Shown: positions 45,399 to 56,259 of the stretch, in pieces
Layout of the letters: every line of letters begins with the position of its first letter
How positions within the stretch are numbered: the first letter of the stretch is position 1
Origin: Melampsora larici-populina 98AG31
Lineage: Eukaryota; Basidiomycota; Pucciniomycetes; Pucciniales; Melampsoraceae
Direction: 5' to 3'
Length of the DNA: 64,000 nt
NCBI RefSeq assembly: GCF_000204055.1
Contig: NW_006768783.1
Location: forward strand, 713,985 to 777,984
Notes under the pieces: model-generated
Database searches by the model: none
The model's input: the letters and a program-made list of their open reading frames with translations, nothing else
What the model was told of the DNA's origin: nothing
Translations under genes and position numbers: made by a program

Positions 45399-45995
45399 TT
45401 TGTAGGACTATCATCTTCCCTGTACGCGGGAATTTTCTCGGCTATTCTGTCAGACGCATTTTCAACAAATAGGAACAGAGAGGTGGGGTGCTCCATCTTT
45501 GTTTTACTTTACAGATTTGGGCCACTTGCCGCGAAATCACTTGAAACCAATCGTTGTGCACATTTGACAATTTGGCTTGACAAGATTGCAGCAATTGCAT
45601 CCCCGTCTTTTGGAATGTTCTCGCCGATCATTTCAATGCCTCGGTCAGTCTCCGACCGCATGATTGAATATAACCTCACGGATCAAAACAACACAGGAAG
45701 TGGTGAAGTTCTGTTTTAGATGCCGGGTGTAAGTTGGCATTCGGGCTTATTTCAATACATTATGTCTCCTGATCGCTTTTTTATGATAAATGGGTGAAAA
45801 CTTTTAAGAGATTCCATACCTGGTCTATATATACTTGATTTGATTCTGCATGCCTCAACAGATTGCTTCTCAATCATCTTTTCCCTTCATCTAAGGTTCT
45901 CGTCAACTTGAAAAATCCCAGGTGAAATCTTCAACCCACTTCAAACATCCTATCTACTCTCTTGCCCAAATTCACTAGCTTCCTGCAGTCTCCTG

Positions 45996-47627
45996 ATGGA
46001 ATTGATCATGCGAGTAATAAATTGGGTTCAACTAAGTTTTTTATACTTTACTTTTGCCATGGGAATGGAATACTCAGGTAATGTTGCCATGTTGGATACT
46101 TCCTTGGATTCCAAATGAATACAGACCATTCAATCTCCAATGATAAACAACATTTGAATGATAGGGGGTTTAGGGTTGGTCGGGCAAGATGCTGTGACGG
46201 GCGCCAGCTTTCAGACCAGCACCTTCACTGCAAGCGTCCTGACCAATACCACGCACGCAAAAATCGATTTCGTCCTTATAATTCCTCAATCTAAACTCGG
46301 ATGGATCGCCATAGGACATGGTACGAGAATGAGCAACTCGCGGATGATGGTAAGAATATCACTCAGTTTGAAGCTTCAAAAATAATCCTGATGCTATCCT
46401 TCCCACTGGGAATTAGATAATTTGGCCAGTAGGTGAACCAGACGAAGAAAAAGGTTGGGTGATCTCTTATCGCAGCACAACCGGGCACATACTTCCCAAG
46501 TCACTACGTATTTCAGAGGAGGAACCTCTGCTGAAGATACATCAATCAAAATCTGTGAAAAAGAGCACTGTTTCTTTCAATTTCATCCGTCCTCTCAGTC
46601 TGGGACCGTCAGATACGTTGAGAAGAAAACCTGCACAAGAGTTTGTTTGGGCTGTTTCCTCTTTGCGCCCGCCAGGAATGGAATCGAATGGAAGGATACT
46701 TTATCACGATCTGGGATACGGGCTTGTCAACTTAAACCTTGATGAAACTTTACTTCCAAATGGTACCATTAGATCCGAGACTTACTCTCTGCGAGATCTT
46801 ACTCACTCTTACCGACATGACGGGCTCATCACAGTACACGGTGAACATCTCGAGATTTCTTATCATTCTTGCAGGGAAGAAAAAGTTCCATTGATTCAAA
46901 CGATTTTTTTTAGCAACGGTGCTTTCGGTAGCGTGGATATTCTGCGCTCCAGCGGCAGTCTTATCTGCACGATTTATGAGAGCCAGCTCATTAGAATGGG
47001 TGAAGATTCATTGGATCTTACAAATCTTCACAGTCCTATTAACCCTGATTGGCATAATTTGTGCAGCTTGTGCTGTAGGATCTGGCTCTCATTTTGATAG
47101 CCACCAAAAGAAGATGGGTTTTTTTGTGGTGATCGGAATGCTATTCCAAGTTTTGGAAGGATACATCATTCACGCCTTTTCAAAAAAGTCAGAAACTAAG
47201 AGAGGTAAGAGATTTTCTCTGATGAAAATAGAAGTCTTCTATGATTTAGAACTTATTCGATACTAAACTATAAATCCTCTGCTTTTTTGTGCTAGCATTA
47301 AAAAACTGGTTGCATATCATCTTCGGATGTTCACTTATCCTACTTTCCTGGGCGACAATCGTTTCTGGTATCGAAGAATGGGAAGCCCAGGGACGCGGGA
47401 CGCCAGTTTCCGTTTCTGTAATCATGGGGCTTATGATGGGGTTGGCTCTATTTCTTTATGCTATGAGATTATGGCGCACAAGACAAGATCAAGATAAAAG
47501 TGAAGGTGACAAACAAATTCAGTCGATGATTGAAATATCTCACTTGGATGTGGATGGCCGATTTGATTCCTCGCTCGAAAAAGAGTTGCTTGAAGTGAAC
47601 GTGTTGAATAGAGTCAAGGGGGAATGA
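45996..47627 (+). CDS. DOMON-cytochrome b561 membrane protein
   Basis: Five exons (45996-46077, 46165-46349, 46417-46840, 46914-47204, 47296-47627) with introns of 67-91 nt in consistent phases encode 437 residues. The start (MELIMRVINWVQLSFLYFTF) looks like a signal peptide. Residues about 28-225 form a DOMON domain (LGWIAIGHGTRM, with Met83 a candidate haem ligand, then IIWPVGEP and GWVISYRS). Residues about 228-380 form a cytochrome b561 module with hydrophobic segments and the four expected haem-binding His: 230 (TVHA), 263 (KIHWILQ), 294 (DSHQKKMG) and 334 (NWLHIIFG). Such proteins move electrons across membranes, probably for extracellular redox or metal reduction; the substrate is unknown. 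The tail (about 385-437) is cytosolic and acidic. No defects were seen, so this is probably a working host gene. Confidence 0.92.
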
Positions 47628-49660
47628 TGCCCTACCACTTGGAGATGAATATATCGCTGTCTATCTTGTTTTTGTGTTATACATCTTGTCTCATTTTGGG
47701 GTTTAGAGGATATCTTTCATTTGATTATGTAGAGCTAGTTCGCAATTTGTGCCGATGCTGCATTTTACCTACAAAATCCGAGTCCTGGCTGACACAGGCA
47801 TTCTTCTTTGAGCCATTTTCCATGAGGCATTGCATTTGAGCTGGAGCTAGAAACTTGAACAGTTCATTTCTCGAGAAGAATATTTTCCGGCCTCCACTCT
47901 AGGAAGATTGTGGCGGGGAAGCCCAGAGGCTGTTCGATACACGCTGTTGTTCAGGAGTTCATACAGGTCTGCAATCATTGTTAGCTCCGTTCGACTCGTG
48001 TGGTGGTAGCTGGTAGCAGCCTCCACTTTTGGTACTTCTATACTCTTGGGTCTCTATGAGCCTCTACTTTCCAGTCTTCTTTACTGTCGAGGGTGGCTTT
48101 TGAGTCTCGGCTGCCAGATCTAAAACAAGAGCCAGAAATGGCAGGAAAATCCTAGATCAGGGTGCAAGAGTGGGTCTCTTTGTAAAGCCTGTGGCATCTT
48201 TGCATTTGGTAGGTATATATAATAACATAGTAAGCAGTTCTACATTCCGGGCGCTGAGCGGTGAACGGGAATTCGGACACTGTCCGCTGAATTTGCCAAT
48301 TTTGAAAGAATAGGTACCAATCCTACAACCAGATGCTATATTTCAAAGACAGGGCCATATGATGAGAGCGACCCGCGCATCAGGGGCTAACTTGATCAAG
48401 TCCAATCTTGTTCATCGTACATTTGAAGTTTGCGGGCCGCGCTTGTTCCAATAGGCCGATGTGCGTGGAGTCTGATCATACTTTACTCCACTGTCCAGAT
48501 GACAAGTGGCGTGGTGGGGCTTTTATGAACCTATGCCTGAGGTATTTCACAAACAAATCCATGTTCCTACAGTCGCAGAAACTTTGCTGTAACGGCGCGG
48601 TTGGCTTAGATGGAACTTCCATGGTTTCCTTCTCGAAGGGAACCTGATTTAAGGTTTCCTTGAAGCCATTTGGCTTGGCCGCGAGAATATGTACGAGCTT
48701 GAGCTTCCACAGTAATGCTACAGCCAGGACAGAGGACTTGCTTTCGTGATATGTACGTCACTTTTCCTGTTACCATGCTTCGAAATGATCCCCACTTAAG
48801 ATATCTTGATGTAGCATTTGGCTCAAACTTAACTACAGTCAATTTCACAAAGCTTGGAAAGAATTCCGCGCCAATTTGCTCAAATTTGGCGGGCAAAAGT
48901 TTCCAAGCTTTCTGAAATCGACTGTAAGTCCAATCTCGTGCGCGGGGTTTGAACATAGCAAGCTATGAACGAGGCACGAGGGACTTACGAACTTCCACAG
49001 TTAACGGGCGTGAACAGTCTAAGACTTTAGTAGGGAGAATCTTGGTTCTCATTTCCTCGATTTTTTCCCTTTTATCAATTGTTAAAAAATCATAAGGTCA
49101 CCAGCGGGGCCTTCTTCTCTTTCCTTTGCTCCATTCATTTTTTATCTATCCTCTTCTGTTTTTCTTATTTTACTCAAGAGTTGATCCGTTGAAATTTCAA
49201 AATCAACGGCTGCTGCGAGATTATTAGAGAGACATACTATTACGTGCTCAAAACCGATTTCCTAGGGAGCAACATTTGAATTGTGCTGAGCGCCAGAGTT
49301 TGAGGATGTGTATAGAAACGGAAAAGAAAAAAGGACAAGGAAAGAGTTTAGCTCGAAGTAAACAGCTCTTTCTAAGGCATAAGTCATTTCATTTGTAAAT
49401 TTTTGTTAGTGTTGTATGCAATAAAGCCAATTCGCACTCAAAAAAAACACTGGCCAGACAGCGAGGGTAGAGCAGCGCTAACATCATCCAACGTCCCGCG
49501 CTGCCTCTATGGCTACTGCCATCAGATTATATGAGCCATGGGGGAACTGAACTGTTGAACTCGCGCAAGATGTGTGACACTTTGCGACAGATAGCCATTC
49601 AGACCACCTGTGGTGCGCAGATTCCTCAATGAAACACCGAGACATACATGTGTAAAGCTT
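47628..49660. other. Intergenic, GC-richer, nothing recognised
   Basis: Less AT-rich than most of the window, but neither strand gives a frame with a recognisable domain. The longest candidates are 116 codons on minus (48606-48956) and 79 on plus (48408-48647). The b561 gene's 3' untranslated region should occupy the first few hundred bases. Confidence 0.4.
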
Positions 49661-49739
49661 ACGGTATGCTACCGGATTGCTCTGGGCAGACTCCCCAGAC
49701 TCTCCAGACGACTTTTTGAGCCCGGCTACAAGTCAGACT

Positions 49740-50074
49740 CAGACTGGTCTGGGCCTACTCACACACGTCGACTTTAAAAAAAACACAACACCCTCACAGA
49801 CTGGTCTGAGCCTACACGCAGACCAGTCTGCACAACACACCACATGTACACATGACTATGCAGACCGGTCTGGACAGCACTTCACGCTGATCGTGCTACC
49901 TCAGACCAGTCTGGCTCGATACCATCCACCAGATTGGTCTGATGAATTATTCATCAGACCAATCTGGTCTTGACATCCCTTATCAGACCGATCTGGCTGT
50001 CTATACATCACTCATCAGACCGCTGATACTCATCAGACCAGTCTGACTATTATGATACCAATCAGACCAGTATG
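49740..50074. repeat. Cluster of dispersed 12-bp palindromes (CAGACCRGTCTG type)
   Basis: About ten copies of CAGACCAGTCTG, CAGACTGGTCTG, CAGACCGGTCTG or one-base variants lie at 49740, 49797, 49819, 49861, 49902, 49930, 49955, 49984, 50034 and 50063. A half-copy is at 50015 and an ACCAGTCTGG word is near 50112. Spacing is irregular (about 22-57 bp) and the spacers are unrelated, so this is not a tandem array. Each unit is self-complementary. Confidence 0.9.
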
Positions 50075-50125
50075 CCACTACGCACCCTTTCTCACAAGCC
50101 AAACAAATGGAACCAGTCTGGTTCG

Positions 50126-51431
50126 CTTCAGCTTCATAGTTGTAATATAGTATCCTTCCACTATTCTTTAAGAGCAATGTGTAAGGGACAAGTGCACCAA
50201 TCATGTAAACTGAAGCAACACTTATTATCAAGCCGTATAATGAACAATTGGGCGCTGTATAATGAACGATTGGGCTATCCAAATCAAGTTAGATCAAATC
50301 AATTTTTTCAACTTTCGATTTTAATCACTCGCCGTATCCCAATAAATGCATCAATTTATCTTAAAAAGATTCTATTCAGCTCTGACTTTGTAGATTTCAC
50401 GACTTCCTACACGACTCCATTTCTTTCGGTTTCCAGGACCGTCACCCAAGAGTCAAGGATATGTACACTAAATACCTACATATACAAAGCAACTTGATGA
50501 GAAAAGTCAGGAATAGTCATCTTGGTTAAGATATTATATCACTCGCAAAAGATGGAGATGGACAATCCTCTGAGGTTACAATTTGGTTGTGTTGGTGCCG
50601 TTTTCCACTAGAATATACACCAATCAATCAATTCAAAAACGATGCAGCAAAAAAGATTGGCAACTGAAACCTGGTCAGACCAAAATAAAACAACAAGCAG
50701 TGAAAAAAAATTAAATTCAAATTATGTACAATCGCAATTCGATTGTAAGAAATGTCAAATTAGATTCAAAAATATGCCTTTGTTGAGTAGAATCGAGTAG
50801 AATTTTTTCACAATAGTGCAAATCTTAACAAGTCCAGACTCGACAACATGTCAAATAGATTGATTGCAAGGCCGGACTCAAACCTACCCAATATATGCTG
50901 CACTTGAATTTCATTTTCAGCTTCGCGTGTAAGTTATGACATGTCTCCGGCGCTCATGAAAACACTCACATACCCTTGCATACCGGTACAACATGAATAG
51001 ACTCACTTTTGTCTTTGTCACACTATGTCGATGGCATTTCTCTGAAAATCAATATATAAACTGCGAGTACATATGAGAAAGGTTAAAGTATTGTATAACA
51101 ATGTGAAAAAGTATAACACACAAAATGAAAGATTTCATTCATGTTTTACAACTCACAGCATAACTAGTATGTTAAGAATGAAACTGAGATACGTGTAAAG
51201 ATATCTGCTCAGCAAAAGAGACAATCAAAGGGAGGACACGTAAAAGAAAACAAAAACAAGAATGAAAGGGAAAGCCAACAAGGATCAGCAAGTAGAGGTA
51301 GAGGATTTCAAGATTCCGTAGTTATGGGGACACCTGTGGTCAATTGAATGGTGTATGAAAAATCGAAATTCAAGAAGGTCAGCCAGACAGAAAAGTGCAG
51401 TTAATGAGATGATGACACGTGCTCTACACAA
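50126..51431. other. Intergenic, nothing recognised
   Basis: AT-rich sequence downstream of the palindrome cluster. The last 100-200 bp probably include the 3' untranslated region of the minus-strand gene that ends at 51432. Confidence 0.4.
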
Positions 51432-53372
51432 TCAAGAAAGGCCACAGCTGGCTGGTTGAGTTCCACTTGCTTCACCTTGACTGATGGCTCCTGGTCGGTT
51501 TTCAAGAGCTTGCGTGTTGGTTCCCAATGATTGAGTCCCAGTTCCACAAGCTTCAGGATTAGGTTCGGCGGCTCCGAGGGTGGTTTGAGTATCTTGAGGG
51601 GTATTTAACGTGGGTGACACTTGATTGCAGGGTTGAATTACTTGCTTCTTGATTATGAATTTACCTGTTTTGATGTCGCTGATCCAGTGACGTCGAGCCT
51701 TGGTGTCCATACCATTGAATCCTTTTTCAAACTCTTCCGGTGTCATGGTGGAGTCTGAAGTGCGTTCGATTGTAACTGGTATCTTGCGGTCTTTCAAGGC
51801 TTGAACAGGATTGGGAATTTTGGGAAATACCTTATCAGGATCGCCAATGATGTTGACTAGGATTTGTACAAGTCAGTCTAGGAACAAACTCAATATAAAT
51901 TCAACCAGCAAACATACCTAGGAGTTGATTCAATAGCCCAACAAGTTCAGCTTTATCCATATCGGATTGATTTTTTGGTTTTTTGTTCTTTGCTGGAGGG
52001 TTGTTTGCAGCTGCATTTGCTTTGACTTGTTCGATAGTTGCCTCGTGTTGACAGTAGAGGGGAAATATATGCTGCATTTGAGCCTTGGTCCCAACCCATT
52101 GAGCGATTTCATCCCTACTGGTATATTCTCGACACCATCCTTTGCCTGAGTTGTTGTTGCTGCAAGCAATGATATAATAGTCCATACCGAGTAATTGATG
52201 GTCACGTGCAAGCTAAAAAAAGAATTATGTACTCATTGAAGTAGTTCAGTTATCAAGCTTCTTTGATCCATTCAGAAAGAGGCAATGTGCTCACCTGTAG
52301 CGCTATCTTCTTGAAACATTGCAGAGAGCGCTTCTCTTCCTTGCACACTGAAGATCCTGGGGTATTTAGCTCTCGGTCTCTGGCCACTTTCTTCAAATCA
52401 ACAAGCTTTTCGTATAGGGGGCGGTATCGATTTTCATCGGCAGGACTAAGCTTTGGTACTTCAGGAACAAGAGTCGAGGAATCACCAAAAACATCAACAT
52501 CGTCGGTGATTGAGATGGCTGAATAGTCGGGGTATCCTCCCAGAGCGTAGAAAACCTCGGCGGTGAACACGGCTAGTTCATCGTCTTTGAGAGCTCGATA
52601 CGTCTTTGAGTTTGTTTGATTTCGCACCGTGAGAAGATCTGATGCAGCGGGGTCCCCTCGAGCAGGCACTACAGATGAAATTTTATAAGACAAGTATGTC
52701 CAGAGTTGATTGAACAAACAAGAAAGAATATACATACTTGGAATTTTATTTGCTGCAATTGCAAAGCTTAGCCATCTATGCCAAGAGTTGTCACCGTGTG
52801 TTCCACCCAACAAGCCCCTACACAGTGAGAAGAGTACATATGAATTCATGACTCAACACAGTAAGGTAGATAGCTGAATGAAAATGTACTCACAAAGCAC
52901 GTTTTATAGTATCAAGCTTGACGTGTGAAATCATCGCAATCATGTGAAGCGAATGCTCCAAGGCTGAAAGCACGGCCTGAGCTTCAGCAACAACTGCCGC
53001 ACTGAGCTGATGGTTAGAAGACGCCTGTTTTTTGAGCTGCTCTTGAGTATGATTAAGAGGCCATGCATTCTTGAACTGATGATAGTTTTGTAAGGTGATA
53101 CCGGAGAGGTCAGGATCCTCGTCATTGATGGCCGATTGTTGTGTGGGTTCAGTCGTGCCAGAAGCAGCTTGTTGAGTAGCAGATGGGGTAGGAGGAACAT
53201 TATTAGCGTTTGAAACTGTGGTTGCTTGATCAGTGGCTTTGTTCGTGTGACCCAGACGGCGTTGGCGTTTATTACGAGAAGGTATGGTCTGGGAAGAGGT
53301 TTGTGATTCAGGTAATGCATTGGGATTAGTTCGCGTGGCGCGTCTGGAAGTTCTTTGTTGGTTTGGCGACAT
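51432..53372 (-). CDS. Uncharacterised 550-residue protein, intact five-exon gene
   Basis: Exons on minus: 53372-52894, 52817-52738, 52668-52295, 52212-51918 and 51856-51432. The four introns (76, 69, 82 and 61 nt) have GTGAGT, GTATGT, GTGAGC and GTATGT donors, TAG acceptors and matching phases, and no stop intervenes. ATG 53372 is preferred over an in-frame ATG at 53465 because the protein then begins with a basic Arg/Ser/Thr/Asn-rich leader. Visible blocks: LNHTQEQLKKQASSNHQLSA, GGTHGDNSWHRWLSFAIAAN, ALKDDELAVFTAEVFYALGG, YRPLYEKLVDLKKVARDREL, GMDYYIIACS...WCREYTSRDEIAQWV, and a Gly/Thr/Asn-rich tail. I recall similar layouts among multicopy hypothetical proteins of rust fungi but cannot name the family or a function. 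It has no signal peptide, membrane segment or catalytic motif. It could be a host gene or a transposon-borne accessory. Confidence 0.88.
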
Positions 53373-53797
53373 TTTCGGAAATGGTGAATTCGAGTTTGAT
53401 GAGTTGAAGTTGCGGGAGATTGATTGCTTGATTGAAGTACGATGGAACAGGATTGCACAACTCAAGTCTTGTGGAAAAAAACTGGCAAGTATATCCTAAA
53501 GTTAAGTAAAAAAAAGGTACTTGTGTATATCTTAAAGTCTAGTACAAAACTCACAAAATAAACACAACAGTCAAATCTTTAATTTGGGGAGAAAAGTACT
53601 TTAACATTTACACAGCCCCGCTTTCAATCACGTTGAATAACTTCATTATTCACCTTTTTTCACTCAACCAGGGATAAACAGATGTGTACTCAATGTAGGA
53701 AGGATGGTGGAATTTATAATGATTAAATACCCAAGCCACCTAGCCCAAAAGCTGTAAGCCTTGAAGGTCATACCATACACGGATGATATAGAGAATT
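53373..53797. other. Upstream region of the 550-residue gene
   Basis: Presumed promoter of the minus-strand gene. No clear TATA box or repeat is visible. A 72-codon plus frame (53284-53499) is a shadow of the gene. Confidence 0.4.
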
Positions 53798-54640
53798 GAA
53801 GGGTTTTTGAGATATTACAAAATGTACAAAATTACTATATCTTGATTAATATTGCTCCAATTGCAATAGTAAGATGAAAAGTTTTATTCAGAACCCAATC
53901 TCAGGAAAATTTTTATATAAGAATTCCTAGAAAAGTGTAAGTCCTGATGGACTTACAGGGGATGTTGTAAGTTTTTGGGGTGGTGTGAATACCCAAAAAC
54001 ACAATATATCTCAGTGAGTTTTGATCCAAAGTTTATGATCAAATAATGAAAGTAGTACAAAAACTAATTTGGAGGTGAGTTTAATATAATACTTCTTCAC
54101 AAAAGCAGCATCTTGAGGGTCGAGTAGAGGATTTAAAGAGATTTTGGGGTTGGGTGAATTGCCTGGAACAAAATATATATCCGCGAGTTTTGATCCAATG
54201 TTCATGATCAAATAATGAAATTTGTCCAAAAATTAATTTGAGAGTGAGTTAAATATAATACCTCTTCACTAAAGGATCATATTGCGGGTCACATAGAGGT
54301 TTCAAAGAGGTTGTTAGGTGGTGTGAATGCCAAAAACACACTATATCTAAGTGATTATTGATCTAGAGCTCATGATCAAATAATCATATTTGTAAATAAT
54401 TCAATTTTGAGGTGAGTTTAATATAATACTTCTTCTCAAAACAATCCTCTTGACAGTCAACATAGAGCATTTAAAGAGGTTTGGGGGTGGTGTGAATGCC
54501 AAAAACATGTTATATCTCGGTCAATATTGCTCCAACTTTCATGATCACATAATGAAAGTGGTACATAAATTAATTTGAAGTTGAGTTTAATATAATACTT
54601 CTAGCCCAATGGATCATCCTGAAGTCACTTTTTGGAATAT
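53798..54640. repeat. Satellite-like tandem array, about 169-bp unit
   Basis: Units start at about 53971, 54141, 54310 and 54479 (period 169-170), with a more diverged copy from about 53798. Shared landmarks are GGGGTGGTGTGAAT, TATATCTC, ATGATCAAATAATGAAA and GAGTTTAATATAATACTTCT. Units differ by roughly a fifth to a third of positions by eye, so the array is old. Confidence 0.85.
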
Positions 54641-55726
54641 GAGGATTTTGGACACTTTTAACCATGTCCATATCTCAGCCAGTTTTTCTAGTATGACTTT
54701 GGGGCATTGACATCAAAATCCTGAGTGTTTTTCAGGGGGGGTTTGTTAATGAAGTTTGGGCTCAAAACCACTTTGAAATTTCTCCAAAATTTCATCTCAG
54801 AAGAGAGCATATTTGCTCTGTTTGTGCTTACTACACCATCATATTATCAATAAGCCACATGGAATTTGGTGATGCATGGTTGATGGTTGGTCATATTTTT
54901 TTGACATACAAATGCATACTCTTCTGAACAAAAATGAACCCCATTTCACCACTGACAACTGGGTTATAACACTTTTTGTGATTTAACCACACTGTTAATA
55001 GTATATGATTTTCTAGATGCTGGACATCCTCCAATTGATGTTGTGGATTTGTAGTTGTAGGATTATATAAATATACTACTGGGTACCTACTGGACAAGTC
55101 TGATCCTTGTGTTAATCAGTTGAAGATATGAACACAGCCCCTCACTTCATTATAATCCAGCTCTGCATCCTGAGCTATAGTAATACACCATTCCGCTGTT
55201 GACCTTAGCCGTAGCACAAATTGTTAAGAGCAGAATCAAGGACAATGAACTTTTTTTCTTCAACAAAGTAGAGCAATCAAATGAACAAATATCAAAATGT
55301 CAGTTTATATTTCTTGAGCATAAGATATTGTTGTCTTTACTTCTCACAAAGCTCTCATCTGAGGCACTCATCAGGAAGGTCAGTACGGGTGCCGCCATCA
55401 ACATAGTCTATGTTCAATTGTTCATCTTCAGATGTGGTCTATCAATTAACATGACAATTGGTGCTGTCTAGTGACCCCTTGGATATAATGGATTGGAGTT
55501 GATGGAGGCATGAAGAAATCCTTTTGGATTGAATCAAAATGTGTAAAAGCATATTAAATATTGACATAATCCTTCGGGTCTACTTTTTGGAAGCTCTAAC
55601 ACAAGCATTCAATGTGCCTACACAACACGTCAACATCAGATTACTTGATTTCTGAAGGCTTAATGGCCACCACCGGCCTTGTACATCTTTCATCAAAATG
55701 GTTGACCAGGTGATTTCTCAGAAATA
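54641..55726. other. Intergenic, nothing recognised
   Basis: Plain AT-rich sequence between the satellite and the Copia element. It ends with the target-site copy AAATA (55722-55726). Confidence 0.45.
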
Positions 55727-56221
55727 TGTAAGAATACAGTTATCATTTCAAACACGACAACCAACTCGGTACAGTTCAATCAACACGGTACAATTCAACC
55801 AATACAATACATGACCTGAAACCAAACCTAACTTTAATTATCATCATAGTATCACATATAAATAGAAACTAACGCCACCAACCGCGCCACGTTTTCCTCA
55901 TCAGTTCACTGAGGAAAACTGGCGTGTGAGTCTTTCTCTTCTCACATCATACTCAAATCCGAATAACTGTTGTTGACTTCATTTCTACTATAACCATGTT
56001 GTCTAGACTTCCTGTTCTTGTTTCTTTCCACCTATTTAGGTGTGTTCTTGTTATAGTCTTTGGTGTTCAGAGCCATAAAAGACTTACACCCGATTTCTGG
56101 TGTTATAAGGTGTGTTCTTGTTATAGTCTTTGGTGTTCAGAGCCATAAAAGACTTACACCCGATTTCTGGTGTTATAAGACTTCCTTTATAAGGAGTCTC
56201 GAGTTTATATAGATTCTCTCA
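55727..56221 (+). repeat. 5' LTR of the intact Copia element
   Basis: 495 bp, TGTAAG...TCTCA. It holds a TATA box (TATAAATA, 55857-55864), a likely RNA start near 55900, an 81-nt intron-like segment (55926-56006, GTGAGT...CTAG) and two tandem 70-bp units (56039-56108 and 56109-56178). The first 390 bp match the 3' LTR without a difference that I could see. Confidence 0.95.
55926..56006 (+). other. Inferred intron in the Copia LTR leader
   Basis: Begins GTGAGTC and ends TGTCTAG, 81 nt, in the size range of the other introns in this window. The right LTR contains a second leader copy in which precisely these 81 nt are absent (junction 61487/61488), which is direct genomic evidence that the segment is spliced from element RNA. 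The unspliced counterpart in the right LTR is 61247-61327. Confidence 0.85.
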
Positions 56222-56233
56222 TGGTAGCGAGAG
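56222..56233 (+). other. Primer binding site of the Copia element
   Basis: TGGTAGCGAGAG follows the LTR's terminal CA directly. TGGTAGCG is the start of the initiator-Met tRNA primer site used by Ty1-like elements, so minus-strand DNA synthesis probably starts here. Confidence 0.7.
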
Positions 56234-56259
56234 AATAACTCGATTCATAACCCTCTTAT

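Noticed and set aside
46459..47097. 212-codon frame as a complete protein
   Set aside because: It is exon 3 of the DOMON-b561 gene read on through an intron. The spliced model preserves phases and all haem His.
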